From Acidobacteriota bacterium (GTDB lineage: Bacteria; Acidobacteriota; UBA6911): 5,061 bases of DNA. The DNA is taken from the NCBI GenBank assembly GCA_023265215.1, contig JAHFUH010000434.1, positions 1 through 5,061 of the forward strand, read 5' to 3'. Under the pieces are notes generated by a model that made no database searches, was not told where the DNA came from, and saw only the letters and a list, made by a program, of their open reading frames with translations. This document shows, in pieces, positions 1-5,061 of this stretch (positions are counted from its first letter, which is position 1; every line of letters begins with the position of its first letter). The translations under genes and the position numbers were made by a program.

Positions 1-658
1 TCGTTCGCCGTATCGCTTCCAGGATGCTGGGAATTGTGACCGAAGTCCTCAGCAGCTTTGCCGGATCCGGCCGAATCTCATATTCGGGTTCCTGTCCTCC
101 CTGAACAACTACAGTAGACACGCCGCTCAAGCGGTTAAGCCGCGGCATCAGGTCATAAGTAGCAAGCTCCCATAATGCCGTCTGTGGAATTGTGTCGGAA
201 GTAAGGCTGTATCCCATGATTGGGAAGGCGGCGAATGTCAGCCGGTTGGCTCTCACGCTGGCCGTCAACGGCAGAGAGGCGCGCGTTTCCGCGAGAGCGC
301 TGTTGACCAGGTTGAGAGTCTGGAACATGTCGACATTCCAGTCGAAAAAGAGATTGACTTCCGCTGTTCCGCGGCTGGTGACGGAACGGATGGATTCCAG
401 ACCCTGAACGGTGTTGACCGCTTGTTCGATGGGGCGGGTCACAGTGACCAACATTTGATCAATCGGCATGACTCCGTTGTCAACACCCACGATAATGCGC
501 GGGAAATCCGTCGATGGAAAAACTGCAATCGGCATGGAAAACGCCAGGTAAATGCCGACTCCAATGCCGGTAAGGATCAGAAAAATGATCGACTTGGAAT
601 GACGGGCGCTCCAATGCTCTGCTGCATCTGTTTCACTTTTCATCTTTTGGTTCATCAT
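1..658 (-). CDS. RND-family efflux transporter, inner-membrane pump subunit, N-terminal part (cut by window edge)
   Basis: This is the start of a resistance-nodulation-division pump, which exchanges protons for substrate and forms the inner-membrane part of a tripartite exporter. About 219 codons are visible of a family length near 1,000-1,050. After a polar N-terminus comes one membrane helix at about residues 23-41, followed by the porter-domain start 'MPIAVFPSTDFPR' (42-54) and 'VDNGVMPIDQM' (59-69). Further family-like segments are 'TRPIEQAV', 'GLESIRSVTSRG' and 'FDWNVDMFQTLNLVNSAL'. The usual AcrB 'YPGA' stretch is replaced by 'DNGVMP', a style I associate with acidobacterial RND proteins. 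The start is ATG at 658 or the adjacent ATG at 655, with GGAAGAG 8 nt upstream of the first; an ATG at 643 is a weaker alternative. It overlaps the adaptor gene by 26 nt. The proton-relay residues of the central helices lie outside the window, so activity and substrate class cannot be judged. Confidence 0.93.
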   Translation of the reverse strand, partial: MMNQKMKSETDAAEHWSARHSKSIIFLILTGIGVGIYLAFSMPIAVFPSTDFPRIIVGVDNGVMPIDQMLVTVTRPIEQAVNTVQGLESIRSVTSRGTAEVNLFFDWNVDMFQTLNLVNSALAETRASLPLTASVRANRLTFAAFPIMGYSLTSDTIPQTALWELATYDLMPRLNRLSGVSTVVVQGGQEPEYEIRPDPAKLLRTSVTIPSILEAIRRT

Positions 659-1922
659 GCTGGTCGCTCTTCCCCGCAGGCTCATTTTGAATTCGTATCT
701 TTGCGCCATCCTGTACGCCAAACCCGCCTACTGTGACTACCTGGTCTCCGGCGGCCAGGCCTTTGAGAATTTGAACCGTGTCGCCTTCTTTGATTCCGAT
801 TTCCACCTGGTGTTTGTGCGCCTTCGAGTCGGATCCTGCGACCAGAACGGAATCCGCGAGCCCTTCCGCGGAAGGAAGGATTGCCGCCGCAGGAATTACC
901 AAAGCATCCGGCACCGTCGATGCCAGTATGGAGACCTGGACAGTTGCGCCCGGATGCAAGCGTTCGCCCCGATTTGAAGCCTGAACCCATACCTCCGCGG
1001 TTGTGCTGTTGGGATTCAGTGCAGGACTGACCACCGTTACTTTTCCCTGAATTTCAGCCGAGGCATCGAAGGTTTTGATTTCAGCGCTATCTCCGAGCTT
1101 TACATACCGAAGCTCATCCACCGGCAAATTGGTTCGCGCAATCACGTCGGAGATGTTTACGATCGTCATCAGTGGCGTTCCCGGGCTCGCTGTTTCGCCT
1201 TCATACAACGGCCGGTCGGCGACGATTCCATCAATAGGGCTGATGATTTTTGTGTATTGCAGCTGAGCCTCGGCTGCCTGCAGGTGGCTTTTGGCAGCCT
1301 CAACCTGCGACTGTGAAGATTTGATTTGCGCCTCCCTGCTTATTTTTATCAGCGAATCCTGGTGTTTTTGCGCAATTTCGTATTGGCCGCGGGCCTGGGC
1401 TAAGGTGACTTGGGAGTCGTCGAGCAGCTTGCGGGGCAGGGCGCCCTGCTGAAAAAGCGTCCTTCGGCTTTCGAACGCTTTCTGAGTAGCATCGAGAGCT
1501 TCCTTGCCGGATTGGACTTCGCTTTGAGCCTTGGCGACTTCATCAGGCATCGCCGCTGAGGCGGTATTCCGAAGGTTTGCTTCCGCCTGCTCGTAATTGG
1601 CTTTGGCCTCCGCCACAGCCGCTGCCAGGTCCCGGTTTTCAAGCTCGGCCAGCATTTGCCCTTTTCGGACATGGTCTCCGCGGTTCACATAAAACCTGCT
1701 GACCGGTGCGCTGACCTTCGGGGTCACACTCGCCTGATCTCGCGCATATAAAATAGCCTGCGCCTGGATGAACCGGCGGATCGGCATTTTTTGTGCCGTG
1801 ATTGTCTGCACCGGGATCGCTGCTTCGGACGCCTCTTCTTCTTTTTTTGAACATGCCGATGAAAGCAGCAGAAAAAGGATTGCCACAGTTCCATTTATTT
1901 TAGTCTGGCAGGAGTTCAACAT
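633..1922 (-). CDS. Efflux RND periplasmic adaptor (membrane-fusion protein, HlyD/AcrA type), probable lipoprotein
   Basis: This 429-residue protein should bridge the RND pump and the outer-membrane channel in the periplasm. It has an N-terminal hydrophobic segment (about 12-23) ending in LSSAC at 20-24, followed by a charged linker 'SKKEEE', as in a lipoprotein. The first half of the lipoyl domain is at about 63-97 ('VSRFYVNRGDHVRKGQMLAE'), and a long Ala/Gln/Glu-rich alpha-hairpin follows at about 98-222. The second lipoyl half is at about 223-258 ('IISPIDGIVADRPLYEGE'), then a beta-barrel region (259-335) and a membrane-proximal domain (336-412, 'ALVIPAAAIL', 'GLAAGDQVVTVGG'). The C-terminal tail is hydrophilic. 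Length and domain order are normal for the family. The reading frame is open 37 codons further upstream, but that stretch overlaps the TolC gene and lacks a signal peptide. The ATG at 1922 follows an AGGAAA site and gives a proper lipoprotein leader. Nothing seen fixes the substrate. Confidence 0.95.
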   Translation of the reverse strand: MLNSCQTKINGTVAILFLLLSSACSKKEEEASEAAIPVQTITAQKMPIRRFIQAQAILYARDQASVTPKVSAPVSRFYVNRGDHVRKGQMLAELENRDLAAAVAEAKANYEQAEANLRNTASAAMPDEVAKAQSEVQSGKEALDATQKAFESRRTLFQQGALPRKLLDDSQVTLAQARGQYEIAQKHQDSLIKISREAQIKSSQSQVEAAKSHLQAAEAQLQYTKIISPIDGIVADRPLYEGETASPGTPLMTIVNISDVIARTNLPVDELRYVKLGDSAEIKTFDASAEIQGKVTVVSPALNPNSTTAEVWVQASNRGERLHPGATVQVSILASTVPDALVIPAAAILPSAEGLADSVLVAGSDSKAHKHQVEIGIKEGDTVQILKGLAAGDQVVTVGGFGVQDGAKIRIQNEPAGKSDQHDEPKDEK

Positions 1923-1923
1923 A

Positions 1924-3234
1924 TCAGTAGTTTCCTGTAAGTGTCTGAATATTGGCGAGAGCCAGGCGATAGCGCGCCAGCCCTTCATCACAGCTGTTGC
2001 GAGCCTGCGCGAGGGTTGCCTGGGCGTCCACAACCTCGAGCACCGTTACCTCCCCGGCCTCATATCGAATCGTTGTAAGCCGCAGGCTTTCCTTGGCGAG
2101 ATCCAGAGTATGGTTGAGCGAATCCAATTGCGCCCGCGCAGTCTGCGCTTCCAGATAAGACGAGCGGAGACCGGCGCTCAATTCCCTCAAAGTCAGGGAA
2201 ACGTCGAGCTGCGCCTGCTGACGTTTCAATTCAGCCTGCCGGACTTTGCTTTTGGTCGTCCACCAATTGAACACCGGGATGTTCAAAGTTGCCTGTGCTA
2301 CGGACCCGAGCCGGTTATTGCCTTCTTCGTCGTGGGCGGCAAACTGGTTGTTGTTGATTCCGAAGAAATAGTCGAACGAAAAAGTCGGATAATACCCGCT
2401 TCGCGCGATGGCCACTCCATATTGTTCTTCGCGCAGCGACTGCTGGGCGGCACGCAGGTCCGGGTTTGTTTCCCTGGCCATACTTTCAACCTGGCTGAAA
2501 GGCGCCAGAGGACCTATGTTGTCGAGATCGTCTACGATCGCAAATTCCGGAATCGCGTCGGGAAATATCAGGACGGCCAGCGCGATCCTGAATTTTTCCA
2601 CTGAGAAAAGCGATTCCTGGGTGTCGCGATCGCGCTGATCCAAGGTGAGTTGAGCCTTGATCACATCCGAGTGTGCTGCCTCGCCTCCCTGCTCCAGCTT
2701 CCGGGAAATGTCCAAAAACTGCCGCGCCTCTTCCAGGCTTTTCAGTGAATTTGCGAGATGTCTTTGGGCAAGCGCAATGGAGTAGTAATTTTGAAAAACT
2801 GTGGAGGCCACTCCGCGCAATACCACGTCCTTCTTTGCGGCGGCCACTGCTTCAGCCGCGATCGAGCGCCGGTATTCTGCCATTCTGGCCGGAGCGTATA
2901 TCTCCTGGTGAACAGTCGCCTGGCTGTTATAAATGTGCATGCCGTCGTTTGACACAAAAACGCCCGAAGGAGTGCCATTCCCCTGGGTATAGATAAACTC
3001 ATTGAAGTAATTTGCAGTTGGGAAAAACGCTGTCTTGGCAAGATATCGATCAATACGGGCTGCTTCAACAGCAAGGGAAGAGGATTGGAATTGCGGGCTG
3101 TTCAAACGAGCCCGCTCCAGAGCATTCTTTAGATCAATGGTTAGGGCTGCCTGCTGTGCCTGGAGAGGCGCGGCGCAAAACCAGCAGACGGTCGCAATAG
3201 AAATCAACAGCCGCGCATTGCATCGAATGTGCAT
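1924..3234 (-). CDS. TolC-family outer-membrane efflux protein
   Basis: This 436-residue protein is the expected outer-membrane channel and periplasmic tunnel of the tripartite exporter. A signal peptide covers about residues 1-26 (basic start, hydrophobic core 9-22, probable cleavage after 'PLQA'). Two tandem OEP repeats follow. The first starts near 31 ('LTIDLKNALERARLNSPQF') and contains 'LEQGGEAAHSDVIKAQLTL' (180-198). The second starts near 248 ('VESMARETNPDLRAAQQSL') and contains the matching 'RYEAGEVTVLEVVDAQATL' (390-408). Such duplicated helices with a Y/G...V.DAQ..L pattern are typical of TolC/NodT-type proteins, and the length is normal. I chose ATG 3234 because GAGGAA lies 5 nt upstream and the signal peptide begins there; the frame is open back to an ATG at 3300, which would put a hydrophobic extra segment in front of the leader. 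It is the first gene of the pump operon, 1 nt before the adaptor gene. The trimeric barrel assembly is inferred from the family. Confidence 0.95.
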   Translation of the reverse strand: MHIRCNARLLISIATVCWFCAAPLQAQQAALTIDLKNALERARLNSPQFQSSSLAVEAARIDRYLAKTAFFPTANYFNEFIYTQGNGTPSGVFVSNDGMHIYNSQATVHQEIYAPARMAEYRRSIAAEAVAAAKKDVVLRGVASTVFQNYYSIALAQRHLANSLKSLEEARQFLDISRKLEQGGEAAHSDVIKAQLTLDQRDRDTQESLFSVEKFRIALAVLIFPDAIPEFAIVDDLDNIGPLAPFSQVESMARETNPDLRAAQQSLREEQYGVAIARSGYYPTFSFDYFFGINNNQFAAHDEEGNNRLGSVAQATLNIPVFNWWTTKSKVRQAELKRQQAQLDVSLTLRELSAGLRSSYLEAQTARAQLDSLNHTLDLAKESLRLTTIRYEAGEVTVLEVVDAQATLAQARNSCDEGLARYRLALANIQTLTGNY

Positions 3235-3239
3235 GGAAA

Positions 3240-3245
3240 TTCCTC
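3240..3245 (-). promoter_or_regulatory. Ribosome binding site of the TolC-family gene
   Basis: GAGGAA on the minus strand, 5 nt before ATG 3234. It is a close Shine-Dalgarno match and decides this start over the upstream in-frame ATG at 3300. Confidence 0.75.
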
Positions 3246-3273
3246 GATCAAGGTTCTTATTAAATATAAAGGC

Positions 3274-3302
3274 ATAATACAAGAAAACAGCGCAAACCAA
3301 AA
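3274..3302 (-). promoter_or_regulatory. Candidate sigma70-type promoter of the efflux operon
   Basis: On the minus strand TTTTGG (3302-3297) and TATTAT (3279-3274) are separated by 17 nt, about 40 nt upstream of the TolC-family start. The -10 box is a good match and the -35 box is poor, overlapping the T-tract of the hairpin upstream. The AT-rich stretch between hairpin and gene is where a promoter would be expected, but the exact boxes are a guess. Confidence 0.25.
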
Positions 3303-3359
3303 ATCGGGGTCGGAGTCGGTATCGGGGTGGTCTTTTTGCATTTTCGACTCCGACCCCGA
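3299..3359 (-). terminator. Long GC-rich hairpin with T-tract, possible terminator of the beta-propeller transcript; also a candidate dispersed palindromic repeat
   Basis: A perfect 15-bp inverted repeat (3304-3318 with 3345-3359) has a 26-nt loop. Read on the minus strand, the second arm runs straight into TTTTT (3303-3299), as in an intrinsic terminator, and the hairpin begins 26 nt after the beta-propeller stop codon. The loop is longer than usual for a terminator. Read on the plus strand, the left arm continues as four TCGGNN hexamers (TCGGGG, TCGGAG, TCGGTA, TCGGGG; 3304-3327), and the other arm mirrors the first two and a half. This repeat-built structure also fits a REP- or MITE-like extragenic palindrome. 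Both readings can hold at once; the terminator role is inference. Confidence 0.5.
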
Positions 3360-3362
3360 AAA

Positions 3363-3389
3363 CTTAGGTAGATATATCATTTACCTAAG
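3363..3389 (-). terminator. Hairpin overlapping the stop codon of the beta-propeller gene, possible first terminator stem
   Basis: An 8-bp perfect inverted repeat, CTTAGGTA (3363-3370) and TACCTAAG (3382-3389), has an 11-nt AT-rich loop. The TAG stop codon (3387-3385) of the beta-propeller gene lies inside one arm. On the minus strand the second arm is followed at once by TTTT (3362-3359). The stem is AT-rich and thus weak as a terminator. It may instead act as an mRNA 3'-end stem in series with the stronger hairpin just downstream. Confidence 0.35.
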
Positions 3390-4428
3390 GCTCTGTTCCG
3401 TATACAAGAACCTTGAAGGAATCGGGAACCGTTTTAGGCCGTGCAAACTTCGGCGCAGGAGTCTGTGAAGCAGCGGGTGCTTCATATTCCACGGCCGCCA
3501 GGTAGATCCTGTGGGTTTTGGGGTCCAGAATCATTGTCCGGGAACCCCTGGCAGTCTGGAGAACCTGCACCACCGTCAGTTTGTCGGGACTGTCCTCGCG
3601 CGCAATTGTTACTGTTCCGTCTCCGCCGCAGGATGCGAACGCAAGTTTGGTTGCCGGATCGAATGAATTTGCGTCAACTCCAGGGCCAATTGGGACAGTG
3701 GTCACTACTTTGCCGGACAGACTATCCATCATCACCATCAGTTTCTCTGCGCCCAAAAAAAGCCGGTGATTTGCAACATCGAACGCCATTCCGGAAGCGC
3801 CTTCACCCGGAGCAATAGGCCAGGTGTTCACTACCGTGTGCGTCTTGGTGTCGATGACAACCACGGCGTTTTTGTCCTCGATGTTGTTGTAAATTCGACC
3901 TGCTGCCACATCCACCTGGGCAAACTCCGGTTTGCCCGGCAGAGGAATGGTAGCGACCACTTTCCCCGATTGGGCTTCAAACACCGTGGCGGACTGGCCA
4001 CGGCCATTGAACGTGTAAACTTCCTTCCGTCCGGGATCGTAAAGGATGGCGTCGGGATTTGCCCCCGTGTCTACCTTTGACCTGGTCTGCAGCGTCTTGA
4101 GATCTACAATGCTGGCCTTGTTTTCCGTGCCATTGCTTGAGAATCCCAGGCCGAGGTCCGGTGCAATTGCAAATCCATGCACTCCGGGCGTATCCGTTAT
4201 TTCGCCGACAACGGTGTTCTTGTCCATATCGATAACTACGACCTTGTTCCCATGCGAGACATAGAGCCTGCGAGCTGCGGAATCGACCGACGCATAATCC
4301 CAACCTCCTTCGCTGCCGACTTTGATGGTGGTGATTAAGCGATAGGGGCCGTCAGCGGCCCAAGATCTGCTTGATGGCAATATTGTAAAGGCCAATGCAA
4401 AAGCTAGAATGCTGATATTTTTGCGCAT
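3385..4428 (-). CDS. Secreted YncE-like beta-propeller repeat protein
   Basis: This 347-residue protein has a Sec signal peptide (residues 1-24, probable cleavage after 'SWA') and is expected in the periplasm or outside the cell. The rest is made of about seven blade-like repeats with the pattern 'RLYVSHGNKVVVIDMDKNTVV' (near 54-74), then 'NKASIVDLKTLQT' (103-115), 'QSATVFEAQSGKVVATIPL' (145-163), 'NAVVVIDTKTHTVV' (187-200), 'KLMVMMDSLSGKVVTTVPIG' (229-248) and 'HRIYLAAVEYE' (306-316). This is the YncE/YVTN/NHL-like propeller signature. The last segment has an Ala/Pro-rich stretch (317-333) before a final strand 'SFKVLVYG'. ATG 4428 is supported by GGAG 6 nt upstream. Such propellers usually bind partners or ligands; no catalytic residues are recognisable and no specific function is assigned. 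It lies 69 nt after the PepSY-like gene and may share its transcript. Confidence 0.88.
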   Translation of the reverse strand: MRKNISILAFALAFTILPSSRSWAADGPYRLITTIKVGSEGGWDYASVDSAARRLYVSHGNKVVVIDMDKNTVVGEITDTPGVHGFAIAPDLGLGFSSNGTENKASIVDLKTLQTRSKVDTGANPDAILYDPGRKEVYTFNGRGQSATVFEAQSGKVVATIPLPGKPEFAQVDVAAGRIYNNIEDKNAVVVIDTKTHTVVNTWPIAPGEGASGMAFDVANHRLFLGAEKLMVMMDSLSGKVVTTVPIGPGVDANSFDPATKLAFASCGGDGTVTIAREDSPDKLTVVQVLQTARGSRTMILDPKTHRIYLAAVEYEAPAASQTPAPKFARPKTVPDSFKVLVYGTEP

Positions 4429-4497
4429 GCGAATCTCCGTTTCTCAGATGGCCAAAGGTTGCCTTCGTACGGGTACATTACACGATTTGCCTGCTGA

Positions 4498-4953
4498 TTA
4501 CTTAATTTTTGAGCCATCGGCTTTCAACTTGATCTCTGAACTCTTCCCGGCCTTTTTAATGGCCGCTTCATAAGTCGTGGCGCCGCCCTTGGTCACCGTT
4601 TCCACTTTTGTGATTTTCCCGCCGGCCGATGCTTTCTCTATGGCTATCTTTGCCGGCCCGGGGATCTCATTGAGATCAGTGCTTTCTTCGATCTCCAGGA
4701 TAGCTCCACCGGCATCGATCAGGGCATTCCGCGTTTTCCCATTCTTAAGAGTTTCAACTTCATAGACAGTTTTGCCATTCTCCTCCTCTTTGGAGAGGCC
4801 CTTCAATTCAGCACCCTTGATCAGATTTTGAACGGCCTTCTGAGCGGCCGGGGGCAGATCCTTTAATGCAACTTTTGTTTCCTTCTCTTCTGCAAAAATA
4901 CTGGACACCGATAACAATAAAGCAATCACACAGCACGCAAAGGCTTGTTTCAT
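4498..4953 (-). CDS. Small secreted PepSY-like protein with two tandem repeats
   Basis: This 151-residue, Lys/Glu-rich protein has a signal peptide (1-21, cleavage probably after 'SIFA'), so it should act in the periplasm or be secreted. Two related halves follow. Residues 33-89 start 'LPPAAQKAVQNLIKG' and contain 'GKTVYEVETLKNGKT'. Residues 97-151 start 'IPGPAKIAIEKASAG' and contain 'GATTYEAAIKKAGKS'. Each half is a helix followed by a beta-hairpin with a Y-E core and a final 'D-GG/GS' turn strand, the layout of PepSY-like (beta-lactamase-inhibitor-like) domains. The molecular role is unknown; members have been proposed to inhibit proteases or sense envelope conditions, and nothing here proves either. 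The start ATG 4953 is well supported by AAGGAG 5 nt upstream. It is the first gene of the visible block, followed by the beta-propeller gene. Confidence 0.85.
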   Translation of the reverse strand: MKQAFACCVIALLLSVSSIFAEEKETKVALKDLPPAAQKAVQNLIKGAELKGLSKEEENGKTVYEVETLKNGKTRNALIDAGGAILEIEESTDLNEIPGPAKIAIEKASAGGKITKVETVTKGGATTYEAAIKKAGKSSEIKLKADGSKIK

Positions 4954-4958
4954 GATTT

Positions 4959-4964
4959 CTCCTT
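4959..4964 (-). promoter_or_regulatory. Ribosome binding site of the PepSY-like gene
   Basis: AAGGAG on the minus strand, 5 nt before ATG 4953: a full-consensus Shine-Dalgarno core, suggesting efficient translation and confirming the start. Confidence 0.8.
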
Positions 4965-5000
4965 ACTTAGGCCTTAGACTTTTTCTGAGTTGGATAGCTG

Positions 5001-5017
5001 CCCGTAATACATACGGG
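5001..5017. repeat. Short inverted repeat upstream of the PepSY-like gene, possible operator or leader hairpin
   Basis: CCCGTA (5001-5006) and TACGGG (5012-5017) form a perfect 6-bp inverted repeat with a 5-nt loop, 48 nt upstream of the PepSY-like start. It sits where a promoter or the 5' leader of this gene would lie. No T-tract follows it in the minus direction, so it is not a standard terminator for that strand. It may be a regulator binding site or chance. Confidence 0.3.
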
Positions 5018-5061
5018 TTGTATATTCGAATGTTACTTGATCGCTTTTTTGGTGTGCCTGG

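Noticed and set aside
192..736. Two plus-strand open frames opposite the RND start
   Set aside because: They are antisense to a clear RND N-terminus, and their translations look unlike any known protein family.
1923..2033. Upstream extension of the adaptor reading frame by 37 codons
   Set aside because: It would overlap the TolC-family coding end and bury the lipoprotein leader; ATG 1922 has a ribosome site and gives a normal leader.
1768..2604. 278-codon plus-strand open frame
   Set aside because: It lies antisense to the adaptor and TolC-family genes, has no recognisable domain and is explained as a shadow of these well-supported coding frames.
3235..3300. Upstream extension of the TolC-family reading frame to ATG 3300
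   Set aside because: The extra 22 residues add a second hydrophobic segment before the signal peptide and occupy the likely promoter and ribosome-site region; ATG 3234 is better supported.
3304..3327. TCGGNN hexamers as a CRISPR or long tandem-repeat array
   Set aside because: There are only four 6-nt units without spacers, so this is not an array of that kind.
4429..4497. Possible promoter or terminator between the PepSY-like and beta-propeller genes
   Set aside because: The 69-nt gap has only a tiny GTAC-CC-GTAC symmetry and no convincing stem with T-tract or -35/-10 pair.
4966..4979. Tandem 7-nt repeat CTTAGGC/CTTAGAC upstream of the PepSY-like ribosome site
   Set aside because: Two short imperfect units are easily due to chance and carry no recognised motif.

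Overview
The window holds five genes, all on the minus strand, so transcription runs from high to low coordinates. In transcription order they are: a small secreted PepSY-like protein (4498-4953), a secreted YncE-type beta-propeller protein (3385-4428), a TolC-family outer-membrane efflux protein (1924-3234), a periplasmic membrane-fusion lipoprotein (633-1922), and the N-terminal part of an RND inner-membrane transporter that runs off the left edge (1-658). No RNA gene, transposase, CRISPR array or phage gene was seen.

The organism is a diderm (Gram-negative type) bacterium, because a complete outer-membrane/periplasm/inner-membrane exporter is encoded. GC content is moderate, a little over half by eye. 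The style of the RND N-terminus (a 'FPSTDFPR...GVDNGVMPIDQM' region in place of the AcrB-type 'YPGA' region) and the pairing with PepSY-like and YncE-like secreted proteins suggest an Acidobacteriota-like genome. This is recall-based inference, with no marker gene to prove it.

Layout. The last three genes form a tight operon. The TolC-like gene ends 1 nt before the adaptor start, and the adaptor end overlaps the RND start by 26 nt, which suggests translational coupling and balanced production of one tripartite pump. Upstream of it is a 150-nt gap (3235-3384) with two hairpins. One overlaps the stop codon of the beta-propeller gene. The other is a 15-bp inverted repeat built from TCGGNN hexamers and followed, on the minus strand, by five Ts. 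This gap probably ends the upstream transcript and starts the pump operon. The PepSY-like and beta-propeller genes are 69 nt apart and may be co-transcribed.

How they may work together: the RND pump would use the proton gradient to move a substrate that the adaptor hands to the outer-membrane channel. The substrate cannot be read from this window. The two upstream secreted proteins have no established part in efflux, and their link to the pump is positional only. The most unusual item is the hexamer-built palindrome between the two gene blocks. The rest is a recognisable efflux locus, and I see no clear evidence of a new system.
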